Position numbers and translations under genes: made by a program. Positions 20,823 through 34,158 of a DNA stretch of 64,000 bases are shown here, one piece after another. This stretch comes from Galdieria partita (taxonomy: Eukaryota; Rhodophyta; Bangiophyceae; Galdieriales; Galdieriaceae). The stretch covers positions 124,001 to 188,000 of the forward strand of contig BQMJ01000021.1 of the NCBI GenBank assembly GCA_025991245.1, written 5' to 3'. Position 1 is the first letter of the stretch, and each line of letters starts with the position of its first letter. Below the pieces are notes generated by a model. The model did no database searches and was not told the DNA's origin. It saw nothing but the letters and a program-made list of their open reading frames with translations.

Positions 20823-22954
20823 ATGGCTTCTGAAAGTCAACAGTATGTGGAGACCAGGAAAGCCTATCCAAATACAGCAGATGCTTATCAACTCATCGAG
20901 CCTATAGGTCAAGGGGAATCTGCTGTAGTTTATCGGTACGTTTGTATCTGGTTTGGTTACAACTTTCCCTGTTCTAATTTTGGGTTCACCCAACGAACTA
21001 GTGGTTGGTGTGAAAACTTACAAGAAGAGGTGGCTATCAAAATAGTGGACCTGGAACTATTTCAAACCTCACTGGAGGAGATATCTAAAGAAATTCAGGT
21101 TATGTCCTTGTCTTTACACCCCAACGTTGTTCCCTACTGCACTTCTTTCGTATATGGACATGATTTGTGGGTAGTCATGCCCTTGTTGGCAGGTGGAGAC
21201 GTCAAATCACTGATGGATTGCTCTTTTCCAGAAGGGATGGACGAGCCTCTGGTACAATATATTCTTTGTGGAGTTCTTCGAGCTGTCGCGTATTTTCACG
21301 AACATGGTCAAATACATCGCAATATCAAGGCTGCCAATATATTATTAACTGTGGATGGACGCGTCATGCTAAGTGATTACGGTTTAGTTGGTTGGATGGT
21401 GGAAGGAGGCCTCAAACGTAGTATTCGACAGACTTTTGTAGGTACTCCCTGTTGGATGGCTCCTGAAGTATTGGAACAAACGCATGGTTATGACTATAAA
21501 GCGGATATTTGGAGCTTTGGGATAACGGCACTGGAATTGGCTCAAGGCAGAGCTCCATTTTCAGAATATCCACCCATGAAGGTATGTATATAGGAATCGA
21601 GTGATGTGTGACAAAGAATGATCCGTATTGACAACCTCGTTTGTTTCGTCGAATGCCTAATCTGAATTGTGGCCTTTTTATAGGTTTTGCTATTGACTTT
21701 ACAAGGGCCGGCACCTTCCTTGAAGGGACCTGCTAGACAACGTTTTTCTAAAGCCTTTCATGACCTGGTTAGCCAATGTCTACAAAAAGAACCATCTCAG
21801 CGACCATCTGCATCGCAGTTGTTGGAACACAAGTTCTTTAAAAATGTTAAGAAACCTAGCAATCTTGCTGACATTATCGCAAAATCTCCACCGTTGGGCA
21901 GGCGTTCAGGCAATCAGCGAATACTCATTCAGCAAGTATTGAGCAGTAATCAAACCACTGACAGTGAACATAATGGTGGTGGTGAGGTTGCTGGGGGATG
22001 GAACTTTGATACCAGTGAAAGCGATTTCAAGTCAGAAACGAACGGAAATGTGCAGAAGGAATCACTGAATAAGAATGAAGAAAGTCAAGAGGATAGACAA
22101 GCTTCATCGAATAAGAAGAAGGAAGAGGGAATGGAAAATACGCAAAACAGCCGACAGAATGATTGGATAGAGAAATATGATAGTAAATCATATTCTACAC
22201 AAGATAGTGCAAGTCACTCAGATGAAGAAAGAAAGCAACAACATGACAGTTCAATCATAGCAAGTAGTCATGAAGAGAAGAACACCAAAACGATGACCAA
22301 AAAGGGGCGTTTTGTGGTTTTCGAAGTAGACGATCGTACAACCTCAGGAGATAGTCGTTTGACCGGGAATGCAGTGAACGTTGTTGATACGAATTATGGT
22401 GGTCGAACGACTCCTATTCCATGGATTGAAGAACATAGCCCTCCTTTGCCATTGAAAGAGTCTTCTTGTGCACAACCACCCAATGCAACGACCGAAGGTA
22501 TTTGTATTTTTATAGATATAGAATGCAATATATTGAGGTTATGGTAATAGCTCCTGCTCCTACCGTCCTTGTTCGCGAAATTTCTTCACACCGACAACCG
22601 AATGTGGCCAGTATAAATAGTTCTCATTCCACCGAGAACAATCGATCTTCAGTATCTTTTCGGAGAGGACGTTTTGAGGTGAAAGAAGTGGATTCAAATA
22701 ACCCTCCTTTGCCTTGTCGTTCAAGACCTCAGTCACCTTCTCCTCGTTTGAGTACTGTTGGCGAGGCTCGAAGTCCATTAATGTTGTTGGTAAGTTTCAC
22801 AACACAGGTACATAGAAGTGTGACTGAAGTCGCTTTTTTTGCTCACAACTAGGCCGATTTACAAAATCAGGTGGTAGCCCTGTTGAACGAAATTGACAAT
22901 CTTCGCAAAGAAAATTCTGCATTGAGATCGGAATTGGAACAAAGAAAGCAGTAA
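20823..22954 (+). CDS. STE20-family kinase-like protein (OSR1/Fray/BLUS1 type), catalytic Asp replaced by Asn
   Basis: Five exons: 20823-20935, 21002-21581, 21684-22497, 22551-22789 and 22853-22954 (introns 53-102 nt), 615 aa. The kinase domain (about residues 22-290) keeps the Gly loop (GQGESAVVY), the VAIK lysine (~51), DYG and the GTPCWMAPEV activation segment typical of STE20 kinases. The catalytic loop reads HRNIKAAN (about residues 143-150): the HRD aspartate is Asn, which in active kinases removes phosphotransfer. The long tail is Ser/Asn/Gln/Glu-rich and carries two GRF motifs (KKGRFVVFEV, RRGRFEVKEV) like the plant BLUS1/Fray-related family, and ends in a short coiled coil. It may act as an adaptor, as STRAD does; that is inference. 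Confidence 0.88.
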
Positions 22955-22968
22955 AAAAATATTCCTAT

Positions 22969-25900
22969 TTATTCTGAATTGGATGGCATCGTTGTTGTTG
23001 TTGGAATACTCGTGACACTGTTACCTGACATGAGATGGTCCAACTTTTCCAAAATTCGTTCATATATCAACAAAGGTATGGTACCCGTATCCCCTAAACC
23101 TAACCATGAAAGCAGCATATCGAGACTGGGTGTCAACTCTCCCAATGCATTGAGTTTGGGTTCAAACTGTAGTCGTTTTCGATGAATATGATAGCGACTT
23201 TCCATCGTGGTTACCAACGGAGGGCCAAGAGAATCTTGATCAGTTTGTGTTTTCTTGGAAAAATATAGTCGTAAAATGTGGCGCATGTAACGATATTGAC
23301 TAACGCGACTACTAATTTGAACCGGGCCATCAAAGTCGGTAACAAAGTCATAATAAAAGTCGGTTGCATAAACGACTGTCTGTAACCTTAAATTGGGATT
23401 AGGAATACTCAAAATATCCCCTTGCGAGGAAGGATCCTACAAAGGTTGAGTAACGCTTTTGTGGTTGCATCCATCTACATACCGTAAGAGATTCCCGTTG
23501 GATACGAAACGTATCAAATCGTACTTGTAGTTGTCGATTTTCTCCTTGATTGCGGTCCACTGTGTGAGAAAACGTCATTCGATATTGGTTACTAGCAACG
23601 CGAAGAAAATCTTGTTCATGAAAATGCAAAGCAAACAAGGACAGCATCAAATGATCTCCGTGGATACAAAGTCGTTTGCTTTTGTGCTTGCTCATCCCAT
23701 GAGCCATCATAGAATGATGACGACTTTCATGGTCGATGGTAGTAAAGGTCGTATGGGCCACCGTCGAACTGAGGCGTTTGGTTTCCGTCAACTAAACAAA
23801 TGAATAAAACACATAAAAAATGGACAAATATCCAAAACGTACCAAATGCGACAACGATTCTTTCAATCGATTCAAAGCTGGAGAACTGGTTGAACACAAG
23901 GCACCGTGCAGTCCTTTTATCCAAACATCCATATCAACTGCGTTTCTTGCAAGTCGAAGAACTTCTTCACTGGAATGATAGGTTTTCCAAAAAAATTGTT
24001 TGCATGCAAGTTTTAAGATTTCTTCTCTTTGAGAGTCTTCTCCTCCTTGTGCCAAATGAAATAGAAACGAATCGATGTCCATACACAAAAAGTCAATGGA
24101 CGGACTCGATAACCGAGAAATGAACCATCTTTCTAATCCACCTTTGCCATGAAAATGTTGTCGAGTGGAATGAATTTGACCTTTTGCACAGTTCAAATAG
24201 AAAAAGTTGCGATCATCAAGATACCCAAAGTGTAGATAGGAACGGTGAAAACCAAACTCCATGGAACCACTGGATTGCTGTACCATTCGAAGTGATAACT
24301 TGACAGAGGATTGTGGTTGAGATGGGTGAGAATGGGGAGAAGAAGAGATATCCATCCAGTCTTGAACACAAATAGATATGGCAAATTTTCGAAGCGGTTG
24401 TATTTCCCAGTGGTTAGGAACAGATTGACTGGTAGATGACCAATGGATGTTCTGAAACATATTTTGCAAGGAAAGCAAAGTAGCCAACTCCAAATCCGTG
24501 GTTATATGTCTCAACCTACAAGTTCCAGTTCTACCGGTCAAATCAAAAAGAAACTCAATCCTACAGACATGCTGCTTTATGATATGAATCAACCAAATAA
24601 CTTTGGCTTACCCTGTGCTTAAACATCGAAGTTGACTTGTCGCATGCCATGCTGGATTCAGTGTAATATCCAAACTACCAACACCACCACTAGCTAACAA
24701 GATTTGCTTTCCGTGAATGGGATGTTTTCCAGGACTGAGCAAAAATTGAGCTTCGGGAACAGAAACGGAAGCAGATAGCATCATTAAACCGGCAGAACCC
24801 ACGCTTTCTTTCAGTCTCGCGTATGATCTCGAAAGACGAACAATCAAACTCCATTGAAAAGATTTTCGACTATTACCAGTTCCAGGAGAAGTAGATGCAA
24901 AGGATGCAATGGTTTTCATTCTTCGATGCCAATGACCACTAGACTTTCTAGAGTGAGTGGAAGATGTTGGTTGACTTCTGCTTTCTTGAGAACGATCGAA
25001 GAACCATTTCATGACATGCCCCAATTGACTTTCCATAAAGTCGATATTGGCATAATCCCAATCACAAAAGAATATTGCTTTGAGTCGAGTAATATCTAAA
25101 AACAAGTTACAATACATGCCGGGTACCTGAATATCCGTATCTACATATTTAGTAGACTTGAAAGTTACAACTCCAGCATTGATATTGACTCCGATATCAA
25201 TCAATGTGAATAACTGAGCACCCATAGCAGAATCACCTTCAGAAGCAGCATCTGGCAATAGGCGTATGGCATGATCAAGTGAGAGAGTATAAGAGCCGAT
25301 ATCTACAAAACATGCCACTTTTCCTGATAACCAACTGAAATCGACGCAAGAACTTTGGAATGTCAAAATGGGAGTGTTCTGCTGATAAATGTGAGCCGAT
25401 TCAAATGAACCTGTTAACACCAATCGATATCGAGGTAAAGTCTTCAAATTGTCCATTCTTAAGGATAACGATGGAGAATGCGCCGAGATACGAATATCAT
25501 AATTGTTATCGACAACAAAAGTCATTCGAATGATTCCAATACGAATATTGGTCAACACATAAATACAAAGCCTTGAAGCAGCTGCTGCCATTGTTTCCAT
25601 AAGAGAGTCGTTTGTAGATGATTCTTCTTCATCACATTCATAATATTTCAACTCGTCCGCTAACAAAACCAAAGCAGTCATACATCTCTTATCCATGAAG
25701 AGTTCACATTCTTTCATGGATGACGCTGAAACCATTTGTAACCGATGCAAAAATGTAGAGTCTATAGATTGTTTCATTCGAATGTGCGACTGAAATTGAT
25801 TGATGGAAAACCTCGATGGTAGAGAACCAGCTAAACGAATGACCAAACCAATATTCCGAAAAGTAATATGAATGTCGGGATAAGGAATATTGGTCGTTTT

Positions 25901-28900
25901 CAGCACAAAATTCAAATTATCCAAAAACAATTCCGAGTGAATCGACATCAACTCCGAACTAAGGGATAAGGTTTGCAACGAAATAACTAGAAAAGTATTA
26001 TACTTTGCTTACAAACCTTCAACAAAGTTCCCACTCACCTAAACTAAAGAAACGTGTAACTACTGTTCTACTATAGTCCGCCAACATACTGTTCGTTGTC
26101 ATTGGCTTGACGAAATTCTTCTTTCGAGGTCGGTTCCATATTTCGAATATATTCTTCAATCTCCTTATGCGCTCCTTAGTTACCATACTTTCAATAGCTT
26201 TGAAAGCCAAGTGGAATCTGTAATGAGTAATTACTGGACTATTTTGCTGTACTCTTAATGCATTCTGGTCATCACTTGTTAAGGTTATTCTTGCTTCTAA
26301 AACAGCACTAGGCAACTGTAGGAGATCGAGAGCTATTTGTTTGTCAAAGTACTCCATGCAGTGCAAAGGTACTCGAACAACAATAATATTTTCAGTATGA
26401 CTGAGTTCACAAGAAGTTGCTCTCATATCTTGCACTTTGTATAGTAACTTGTTCTCGTCCTCACTCAATGGAAGCTATTCCAATACATATCAATATCGCC
26501 ATTCCAATAAAACTGTAAAAGAATGATCTACTTACTTGTAAACTACATTCTGAAATGACAACATTCAAAGGAGGTATATTATACATTTGTGACGATGCGG
26601 TGCGAGCATCTACTTCTCTATCTCCCATTAAACTTCTCAACTCATCCAACATATGTCCAAATAGATGCCAAGCAGAAAAGAAACTATATTCCACTCTTAT
26701 CGAAACGCTTTCTATTGCCAACATAGAAGCAACTATATTTGGACTTTTTCCATTATGTTGTAGTGAAATGACGTATTGTGGAGTGTTGATGAAGAATCTT
26801 AGCCAATCTTCCTCATTAGGTCCATTGACTTGACATTTCATTTCTTCACTGCTACATAAAATACTCGAGTGCTCTACAGATTCGGCAAGTGACATGGGAA
26901 CATAAGTAACATTTTGATAGGAATGAAAGATAAAAACGCTTTCTGTGGAGGAAGAAAGGAGCTGCATATCAATCTTATCGACAGATATAATAACATCCAC
27001 AAGTATGGGTGCTGTTGACAACAGAGATGGCTGAATATCCAATTCATTCCAAGTTGTTTTGGCTTCCAACGAACTGAGAGACCTTAACAGAAACGCTGAG
27101 TCTTGAGGAGATGATACTTTTTCGTTGTTGTCCTTTTGCTCCGACTGAAAAGTAGGTAAATGGGTTCCCCACGGTGCAGAAAAGGTTGAAACTAGATTGT
27201 TCTTTTGATTGACTCTCCTACTGCTACTAAAGAAGAACGGAGCAGTAGATAAGGACTGAAGTAATGCGTCATCACTTATTTGGTTTTCTATCAAAGGAGG
27301 ATCATCGGTTATCTGCTTGGAATGGAAAGGAACATTTGTCCATTCTCCTTCGGGCAACGAACGAAATGTTTTACGTTGCATTCTTTCCAAAGCTGTCGCT
27401 GTCCATTCTCGTTGTGAAATGGTCCATTCAGTATACCAAGTATGAATACACTCACGTACAAAAATAGTAATCTTAGACAAAAGTTGAGTATCTGCTCTGG
27501 AATTCAACTCTTTCGCTACAAGTACAAGAATACTACGACCAGAGAAACAGGAATATTTCCCATAGATTTGATTACATATCAAAATAGTAACACTTTCTAC
27601 ATTCAATGAAAACTGATTCCAATGGCAAATCAGTTCAAAAGCTACTTTTCTATTATCCATCGCAGATGAATAAGGATGACTTCGAGCAGCAGAAGATTGG
27701 AGAAGCATAAGCATTCGAGACCTTTCCAACTGATTCATCGCTCTGACTCTAGCAAGAGCAGACAAAAAGACCTTTCGAACTTGTCTACCTGAAGTCACCA
27801 ATCCTGTGGAAGCTTCTCCAGAAATCACACAAAGACTAAAGACATCGGCAGTCATCGTTTTTGGCTTGCTCTTTAGAGCGGCGCTCCAATAGGAAATACC
27901 GAACTTCGCAAACAACATACAACACCTAACCATAGACTCCAATTCACTCAGATTATCTCCCACTCTTAATGAATCGAACATTAGATTCACATTCTGTTTA
28001 CCAGAAGAAACAAAATTCCGAATTTGAACACTATTGAACTCCATTATTCTGGACTGATCATCTAATCCTCCATCCAACGATATTCCACAGAGAATTTGAG
28101 CAAGTCCAAATACCATCTCCTTTGCTTTGCTCCGAGAACCAGATAAACTCCACCTTAAATAAAAATTGGATAAATAAATATAAATCTCGGGTATAGAAGA
28201 AAAAGTAACGCATTGGCTACACGAGAAACACTTAGGAGTCATCTTTCGTATTTTTACTTTAACTTCTGGCAACTCCATAGAAAACTTGTAATTGGAAACA
28301 GTATCTTCCTCCGTAGCTATACAGCGCTCCAAATGTTCCTTCCAAATCTTGCAGACAATCAATTCCACGTGCTCTTCTTGTTCAGACATAAAGACATTCA
28401 TGAGGTTTATTCCTGTTTGAATTGCAGCAGGAGAAAGACTACATTTCATGCTTTCTGGAACTGCCAATTGTATAAAAGAGAAATTCTGTTCCCCATTTAA
28501 ACCTTCTTCATCACATTCTCCCTTCAACTCTCCATTCACAGATGCAAGTTGCATCCAAAATTCCTGCATAGTATCCGGAATTTCACCAAAGTTTGAAGCA
28601 CCCGCTCGAGACATGCTCTGTCTGTTCTCATTCGAATTTCCCAAAGTGGAATTGCTTTGTTTATGCAAGTCTCTTCGAAAACGACTATTTATCCAAAATT
28701 CATTGCTTTCTTTCCATAAGAATTGGATATTCCTTTGGAAACAATCTGCTTTCTTCAATTCTTCCATTTGTTTAAAGGCAGTCAAGGAAGCTAATTTCTC
28801 GAATATACGAAATATTACAGTCAAACGGGAAGAAAAAGATGCCACTTCCGCATACTCAGTCTTTTCTATGGATTTCTTCATAGAATTACTATCACCAACC

Positions 28901-31900
28901 GATTCTTCTAACAATTGACTAGTAGGCACCCACAAACTTACCAATATCAATCCAACTTCCAACTTTGCCGTGAATCCAACATTAGAATATTGCAAATTAC
29001 TAAATAGCACTTTGAGACCCGAGGGTACCACTGACTCTACAATGCTGTCTTCATGAAAAAGCTTGAAATCAAGAGAACCGAGTTCCAACTCCAATGTTTC
29101 CAATGGAAGAAGGCAAGTTTTCTTCTTTTCGGTCGATGACAAACGAAAGCAATTCAAAATGTCACTAAAACATCGCATTTTGTCTATTCGCACTTGACCA
29201 TAAAAAGATTCGAGTCTTATGGAACCAATGTTGATATATTCTACGTCGTTGTTTCCAAAAAGGTAGAGTAAACTAATCGAAACTCCTCTTAAATAAAGTC
29301 TGCGATTATCCGTCCTATGCTGAGTAGCAACGCTTTCATTCTCTATATGAGGAGTTATTTCGATGTTTCTTGGACAACTCAAAGTAAGGTTGGTACAGCT
29401 CTTCGTACTTTTCATGTAATAAGAACAATATGGTATTTTCAGTCGAAGATAGGAAAAAAAACTTGGGACCTTAACAGCAGCATCGATACCGGCACAAACA
29501 AAAAGACTCCATCGATGAATGTTCATCAAAAAGGATGTTTCTCTTGAGGAACGCACACTTGCAAGTTGCTCCATACTGTCACAATATTCTTGAATAAGTG
29601 GTTTGCCATCAATATATGCAAATAAATGTTTCCCAAAGTAGTTTTCTAAAAACTCAGATAGATACATCAAGTGATAGGGATTGAGGACAAAGTTCATATC
29701 GGATATGTTCATTACTGCTCTAATCCTATCTTGATAACCGGGTACAACGATATTCCAATAAGAGTGCGAACAGTGAATATCAAAACTGGAAACATCGATA
29801 ATCTTTTGGCAACTTCCCAATCGTTTTCGCAACTCCTGTTCGATAGGCCAATGAAACCAAACCTTCAAATGAGAAGCATATAATAGCCAATTCATATCCC
29901 AACTTAACGGCATAGGAACGAGACCGGAAGGTAAATGAAACTTCATTTTCAACGTATTTCCAACTACTTCCAGTGCCCATTCATTATCCATACCCATTTG
30001 TGAAGGATTCTTCCAGTTATTCGAGGGATTCGCAGAAAAGTAAATACTGTAACCACTTCTGAGTTCCAAATTCACAAAATATTCAGTAGGCATAAAAGAA
30101 CGAAATGGTTCAGAAGTAACACCTTCAGACATCTCACTTAAGATATCCGATAGGACGTTTGTGTATTCTCTCATAAAAATCCATTTGGAGGATAAAAATC
30201 GAAAATCAAAAATCCACTTTCGGTAGCCATTCCAAATCATTGGGAAGCCAAGTTTTCCTTCCACCTTTGGCAGATTAACAGACAAGTAGATTATGTTTCA
30301 AAAACTTACCGTTAACATGGGAGCTTTGCACAATGTCAACGTGCTTTCCTGTACAAGATCCACAACGACTTCATCAAAATTGGCACAAAATTCCAAGTTG
30401 GCCTCAGTTTCACCAGCACTTATCATATAAGGATACAAGAGTGATAAGTGAAGCGACTCTTGACACCAAATATTCAGTCGTGCTGTATTAGAAGAACGCC
30501 GATTATTGTCTGGATAACGAGGATTAAAAATAATGTATATCATAGGTTGGTTGCTTTGGGCTTTGCAGTCCATTTCTATTTGAAAGCAACGGTGACGTCT
30601 CTTCCTTCCTTCCTTTGTAAAATTTGTATCTATCTAAGAGACTTTAAGTTTCTCTGCAGAATCCTATATCAGACGAGTATACCTCGAAATTTTCAAAAGT
30701 AGGAGGAAAAAATCTCTCCAAAAGTACGCATCTGGCTTTCTCCAGAACAGGACTATAATAAAATCGGGTGCCTGAAGAGGACATCTTAAGTAGGCACTCA
30801 GGTGGATTCCAGGTAGGAGTTTGTCCCTCTGATAATATTGTGATTCCTGGTATATCATAATGATATTCAACGCTTACACTATCAGCTTCAAACAGTGTAA
30901 ACTTGTGATGCGGCAGAATATCTGTCGAAGATATATCCAAGTAACCAAACAATTGAATCATAAAACGTTGAAACTTCATCCAATAAGATATCAGATACTT
31001 GATAGCATTCCACTTTCCATTCGTTTCTTCATATGGATGCTCAACAATTGGACTATCGATGACTGTTATTTCTGCTTCTTCATTTACAGAAGAAGACAGA
31101 TAAGACTTCATCGAATGTGGCGAAACTACAGATTCTGCAAATCCTTCTGTATCCAAAACATCCCGATAGTTATCTTCATTCAAGTGATTATCTTGTGTTT
31201 CTTCCATGTTTCCAGATGTTACAGAAACATACCTAATCAACTTATTTCATCTTAAAAATAACTTTATAGCAAAAACTTACTGTATTTCGAAGCGATTCAT
31301 AGTCAATTGGTAAAAAGAACGATAAACATCCAAGGGACAAGGAGCTGAGACTGCAGCATAACGGCCTTTTCCAGTTTCGAAATACAACGATACGGCATCT
31401 GAAATCTAAGACTTCCTTTCAGTTGTATACAAAAGTGTAATATTCTCAATTCCTACCGCAGGGTCATTTGCAACAAAGGAACAATATTGGAGGTCCATAG
31501 CAATAGGACCCAGGTACTGATAGAGCCATAGAGAATAGCCTTCAAACTCTTCTACGAGTAAACTAACTGGAGCTTGCATATCAACGCTATAAGTTTGTTG
31601 CTCGACAATTTTTTGAATAAAGTCATAGCGCGCTTTTTGATTGACAAGACGAATTTGAACTCCCTTGGCAACAATAAAAGCAGCAGGAGTTTCTTCACAA
31701 GGTCCTTGAGTCTGTTGGTGGGAGGTACTCAAACGCCTATTCAAAAACAAGGCTCTCCACCACAGCACAGTGATCTCCAGGTTTTCTACATACAAATTAG
31801 CATCAATAGTAGTGTAGCAAAGACCTTTTAAAATGACTTTTCCCGATAAGAAGATGAAACGCAAAGAACGTATGCTTATATGAGCTTCTCTTCGAAACAC

Positions 31901-32023
31901 AATGTGGTTACAGAGTTTAGCGACTACATGTGCTGATAACTGAGGTATATACAAAAAGAATATAAGAATATAGCAAGATAAACCAATAACAGCAAAGGCA
32001 AAGGCAACAAGAGAAGCCATCAT
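22969..32023 (-). CDS. BLTP1: Bridge-like lipid transfer protein BLTP1 (Csf1/Tweek/KIAA1109 family)
   Basis: A giant repeating-beta-groove protein that spans membrane contacts and carries lipids in bulk. Ten exons: 32023-31457, 31405-31281, 31232-30683, 30633-30310, 30264-26536, 26474-26039, 25986-24612, 24560-23843, 23791-23483 and 23436-22969. All nine introns are 45-61 nt and every phase closes, giving 2,866 aa, close to yeast Csf1. An N-terminal membrane anchor (residues 2-27) is followed by the conserved opening 'HISIRSLRFIFLSGKVILKG' and 'ENLEITVLWWRALF'. The rest is mostly beta-rich with long disordered inserts, and the C-terminus has 'LDMLLSWLGLGDTG', like other family ends. The last codon is 14 bp from the end of the kinase gene. 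Confidence 0.88.
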
Positions 32024-32067
32024 CCATGAATGGTCATTGGGCGGGAACTCGAAATTTCGTTGTCCGA

Positions 32068-34158
32068 TTAGCTTTGCTTGCTATTCTTCACAGCCATCTC
32101 CAATTGAGTAAAAGAGTTCATGAGACAACATTCTAATTCAGACTCACCCATTTGACGTACATAGTTGATGTGTGTTTCCATTTGGCTTCTCCATCGACTA
32201 GGAAGTTGCCATATTCTGTCCCATTTCTCCAGTTTACTTAAATCATTTGTGATACACTGCTTGTATCGAACAAACCATCGATGCTCCGCTAAGAGTCTAC
32301 GTTTACTAAACCACTCTTCAAATACAGGACCATGAATAAAATCCTTCACAAAGTGACGAACAATGACCTTTCTCTTGGAAAGTTTTCGATGACGAGATGC
32401 TTCTTTCAACTTGTGACGAATACCCTTTTTGACATGATCGTCGGAACCAAAGCGTGTCCTGACATGATGTACTTTGCCAGATAATTGTAAAGCATCAAGA
32501 TTTCGTGACAATTCACTCGACTCATCGTCCGCATCGGAATCATCTTCTTCGCCTTCCGAAGAAACGTTCTCATCATTTTCAGACAAACGATCACTTAGTG
32601 AAGGATAAAAAAGATGCTTTTTATCTAATAAAAACTTGTTAGCCAAGGCATCTCGTTTGGAGGACAGTAGGCTCATGACAGAAGAGACTTCAATATCATC
32701 ATCACTTGGAAATGTTGCCTTGTCGAGACTACGAAACTTGGGAGGTGATTGCATCAATATCTTCACAACATCATCCTCGTCATGACTAGTCACATCTGGC
32801 TTCATTTCTTGAGCATTCAAAGGCACGAAAAAAGAATGAAACATTCTCAAAATAGTCAAAGTCATTTCCCGAAAATACTCACGTAGTATGACGCAGGTGG
32901 CAAGTCTTTGTGAGGAATACTGTAAGGCTTTAAGGAAACGTTTGTTTTTGCGAAACTTTGGACAGTACTTTGTCTTTAAATAAAGAGAAGGATACATTTC
33001 ACTATGACGGTCAACTGGTTGCCCAATGAAAAGAACATTCCTCGCTTGCTCAAACTGGCGACATAAAAACGCACTCGTGATACCTATCAAACTATAGTGT
33101 TGATATTCTTTGTCCTTAGATTCATCCAAATCCTAACTTATAGTCTAAACAAAAGACACAAAATGAAAGAAACAACAACTTGCCTGAATAACAAAATAAG
33201 ATTGCCAGTCTACAGTTATAGGCAATAAAGGAACAAGAAGACTTAATAAACATCCTACTGCAGAACAAGCTCGTGCTGGAGTTGAAGAAACTACTAAAAT
33301 GGACTCTCCTAACATCATCAGTTCCCACAAAGTCCATAAATAGCCTAAATTTTCTGAAAAACATATATATAGATCAAATTCGTGAAAGAATGGCACACTG
33401 CAATTTGGCTTCACTAATGAAGTTATCGGAAAATCTCTCGTTTTCATAGAATTGTACAAATTAGGTTCTTCATCAGTGACTTCAACTGCATGAATACACC
33501 AATGTCTTATTGAACCACAAGGACATAATACATAGTCTCCTCTCAACAACAATGAACTGTTAAGGAACGTCAACTTTTTCACTAGAGTTCCAGTGCCATC
33601 CTTCCCTTCAACTTCGGCTAATATCTCCAGCCACTGGAGTTTCAAGTAACCAAGCTCCTGTTCAATCTCAGACTTCTGTAATCTTCCATACTGAAATAGT
33701 CTGCTTGCAACCAGATAAAGAAGAGGTCTCACAAAACACGTAGATAAACTGGTAGTACAAACTGCAACTATCGCGTGTTGACTGTAGCCTCTTCGAGCAC
33801 TTTCGCTGGCAGTTACTCGAAATAAGCTATGACCAACAGGTTCGACAGTTTGGAAACAAAACTTGCTTTGACAAGGTCTGTTACTATTCCAAAACTGACC
33901 AGCTAATTCTGTCTCCAACAATAAACTACACGGAAAACGGAAGAAAAAGAGAGAATCTTCCATCTGACTTACTTCTGAGGAAACACTGGTTGAATCAGGC
34001 ATGGCATGGAAAGCTATAAAATCTTTTGCGCTAGTAGAGAACACATCCCTTCGTTCAAAAGATGAAGTATCTTCACAACTAGGATAAAACGTTTCCCTCA
34101 CACAAGGTCCATTCTCAACATCAAACTCGACCCATACCAAGCCAAGCAAAGGAAACAT
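32068..34158 (-). CDS. DENND6: DENN-domain protein of the DENND6/FAM116 type
   Basis: DENND6 proteins are Rab GEFs acting on recycling endosomes. Exons 34158-33184 and 33132-32068 encode 679 aa. The N-terminal longin-like u-DENN starts 'LVWVEFDVENGPCVRETFYP'; 'FFFRFPCSLLLE', 'RRGYSQHAIVAVC' and 'LGYLWTLWELMMLGESILVV' are the diagnostic DENN blocks. The splice joins 'QSYFVIQ' to 'DLDESKDKEYQ' and on to 'LIGITSAFLCRQFEQ', the d-DENN entry of DENND6. The 51-nt intron 33133-33183 starts with GC, not GT (CAG|GCAAGT), and no GT donor gives an open frame. The C-terminal third is charged with a long helical segment. It lies 44 bp upstream of the BLTP1 start on the same strand. Confidence 0.85.

Noticed and set aside
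28213-28918. Plus-strand frames of up to 156 codons
   Set aside because: They are antisense to the uninterrupted 3.7-kb exon 5 of BLTP1 and have no start context or family.
30860-31255. 131-codon plus frame
   Set aside because: It lies antisense to BLTP1 exon 3; composition is that of a mirror frame.
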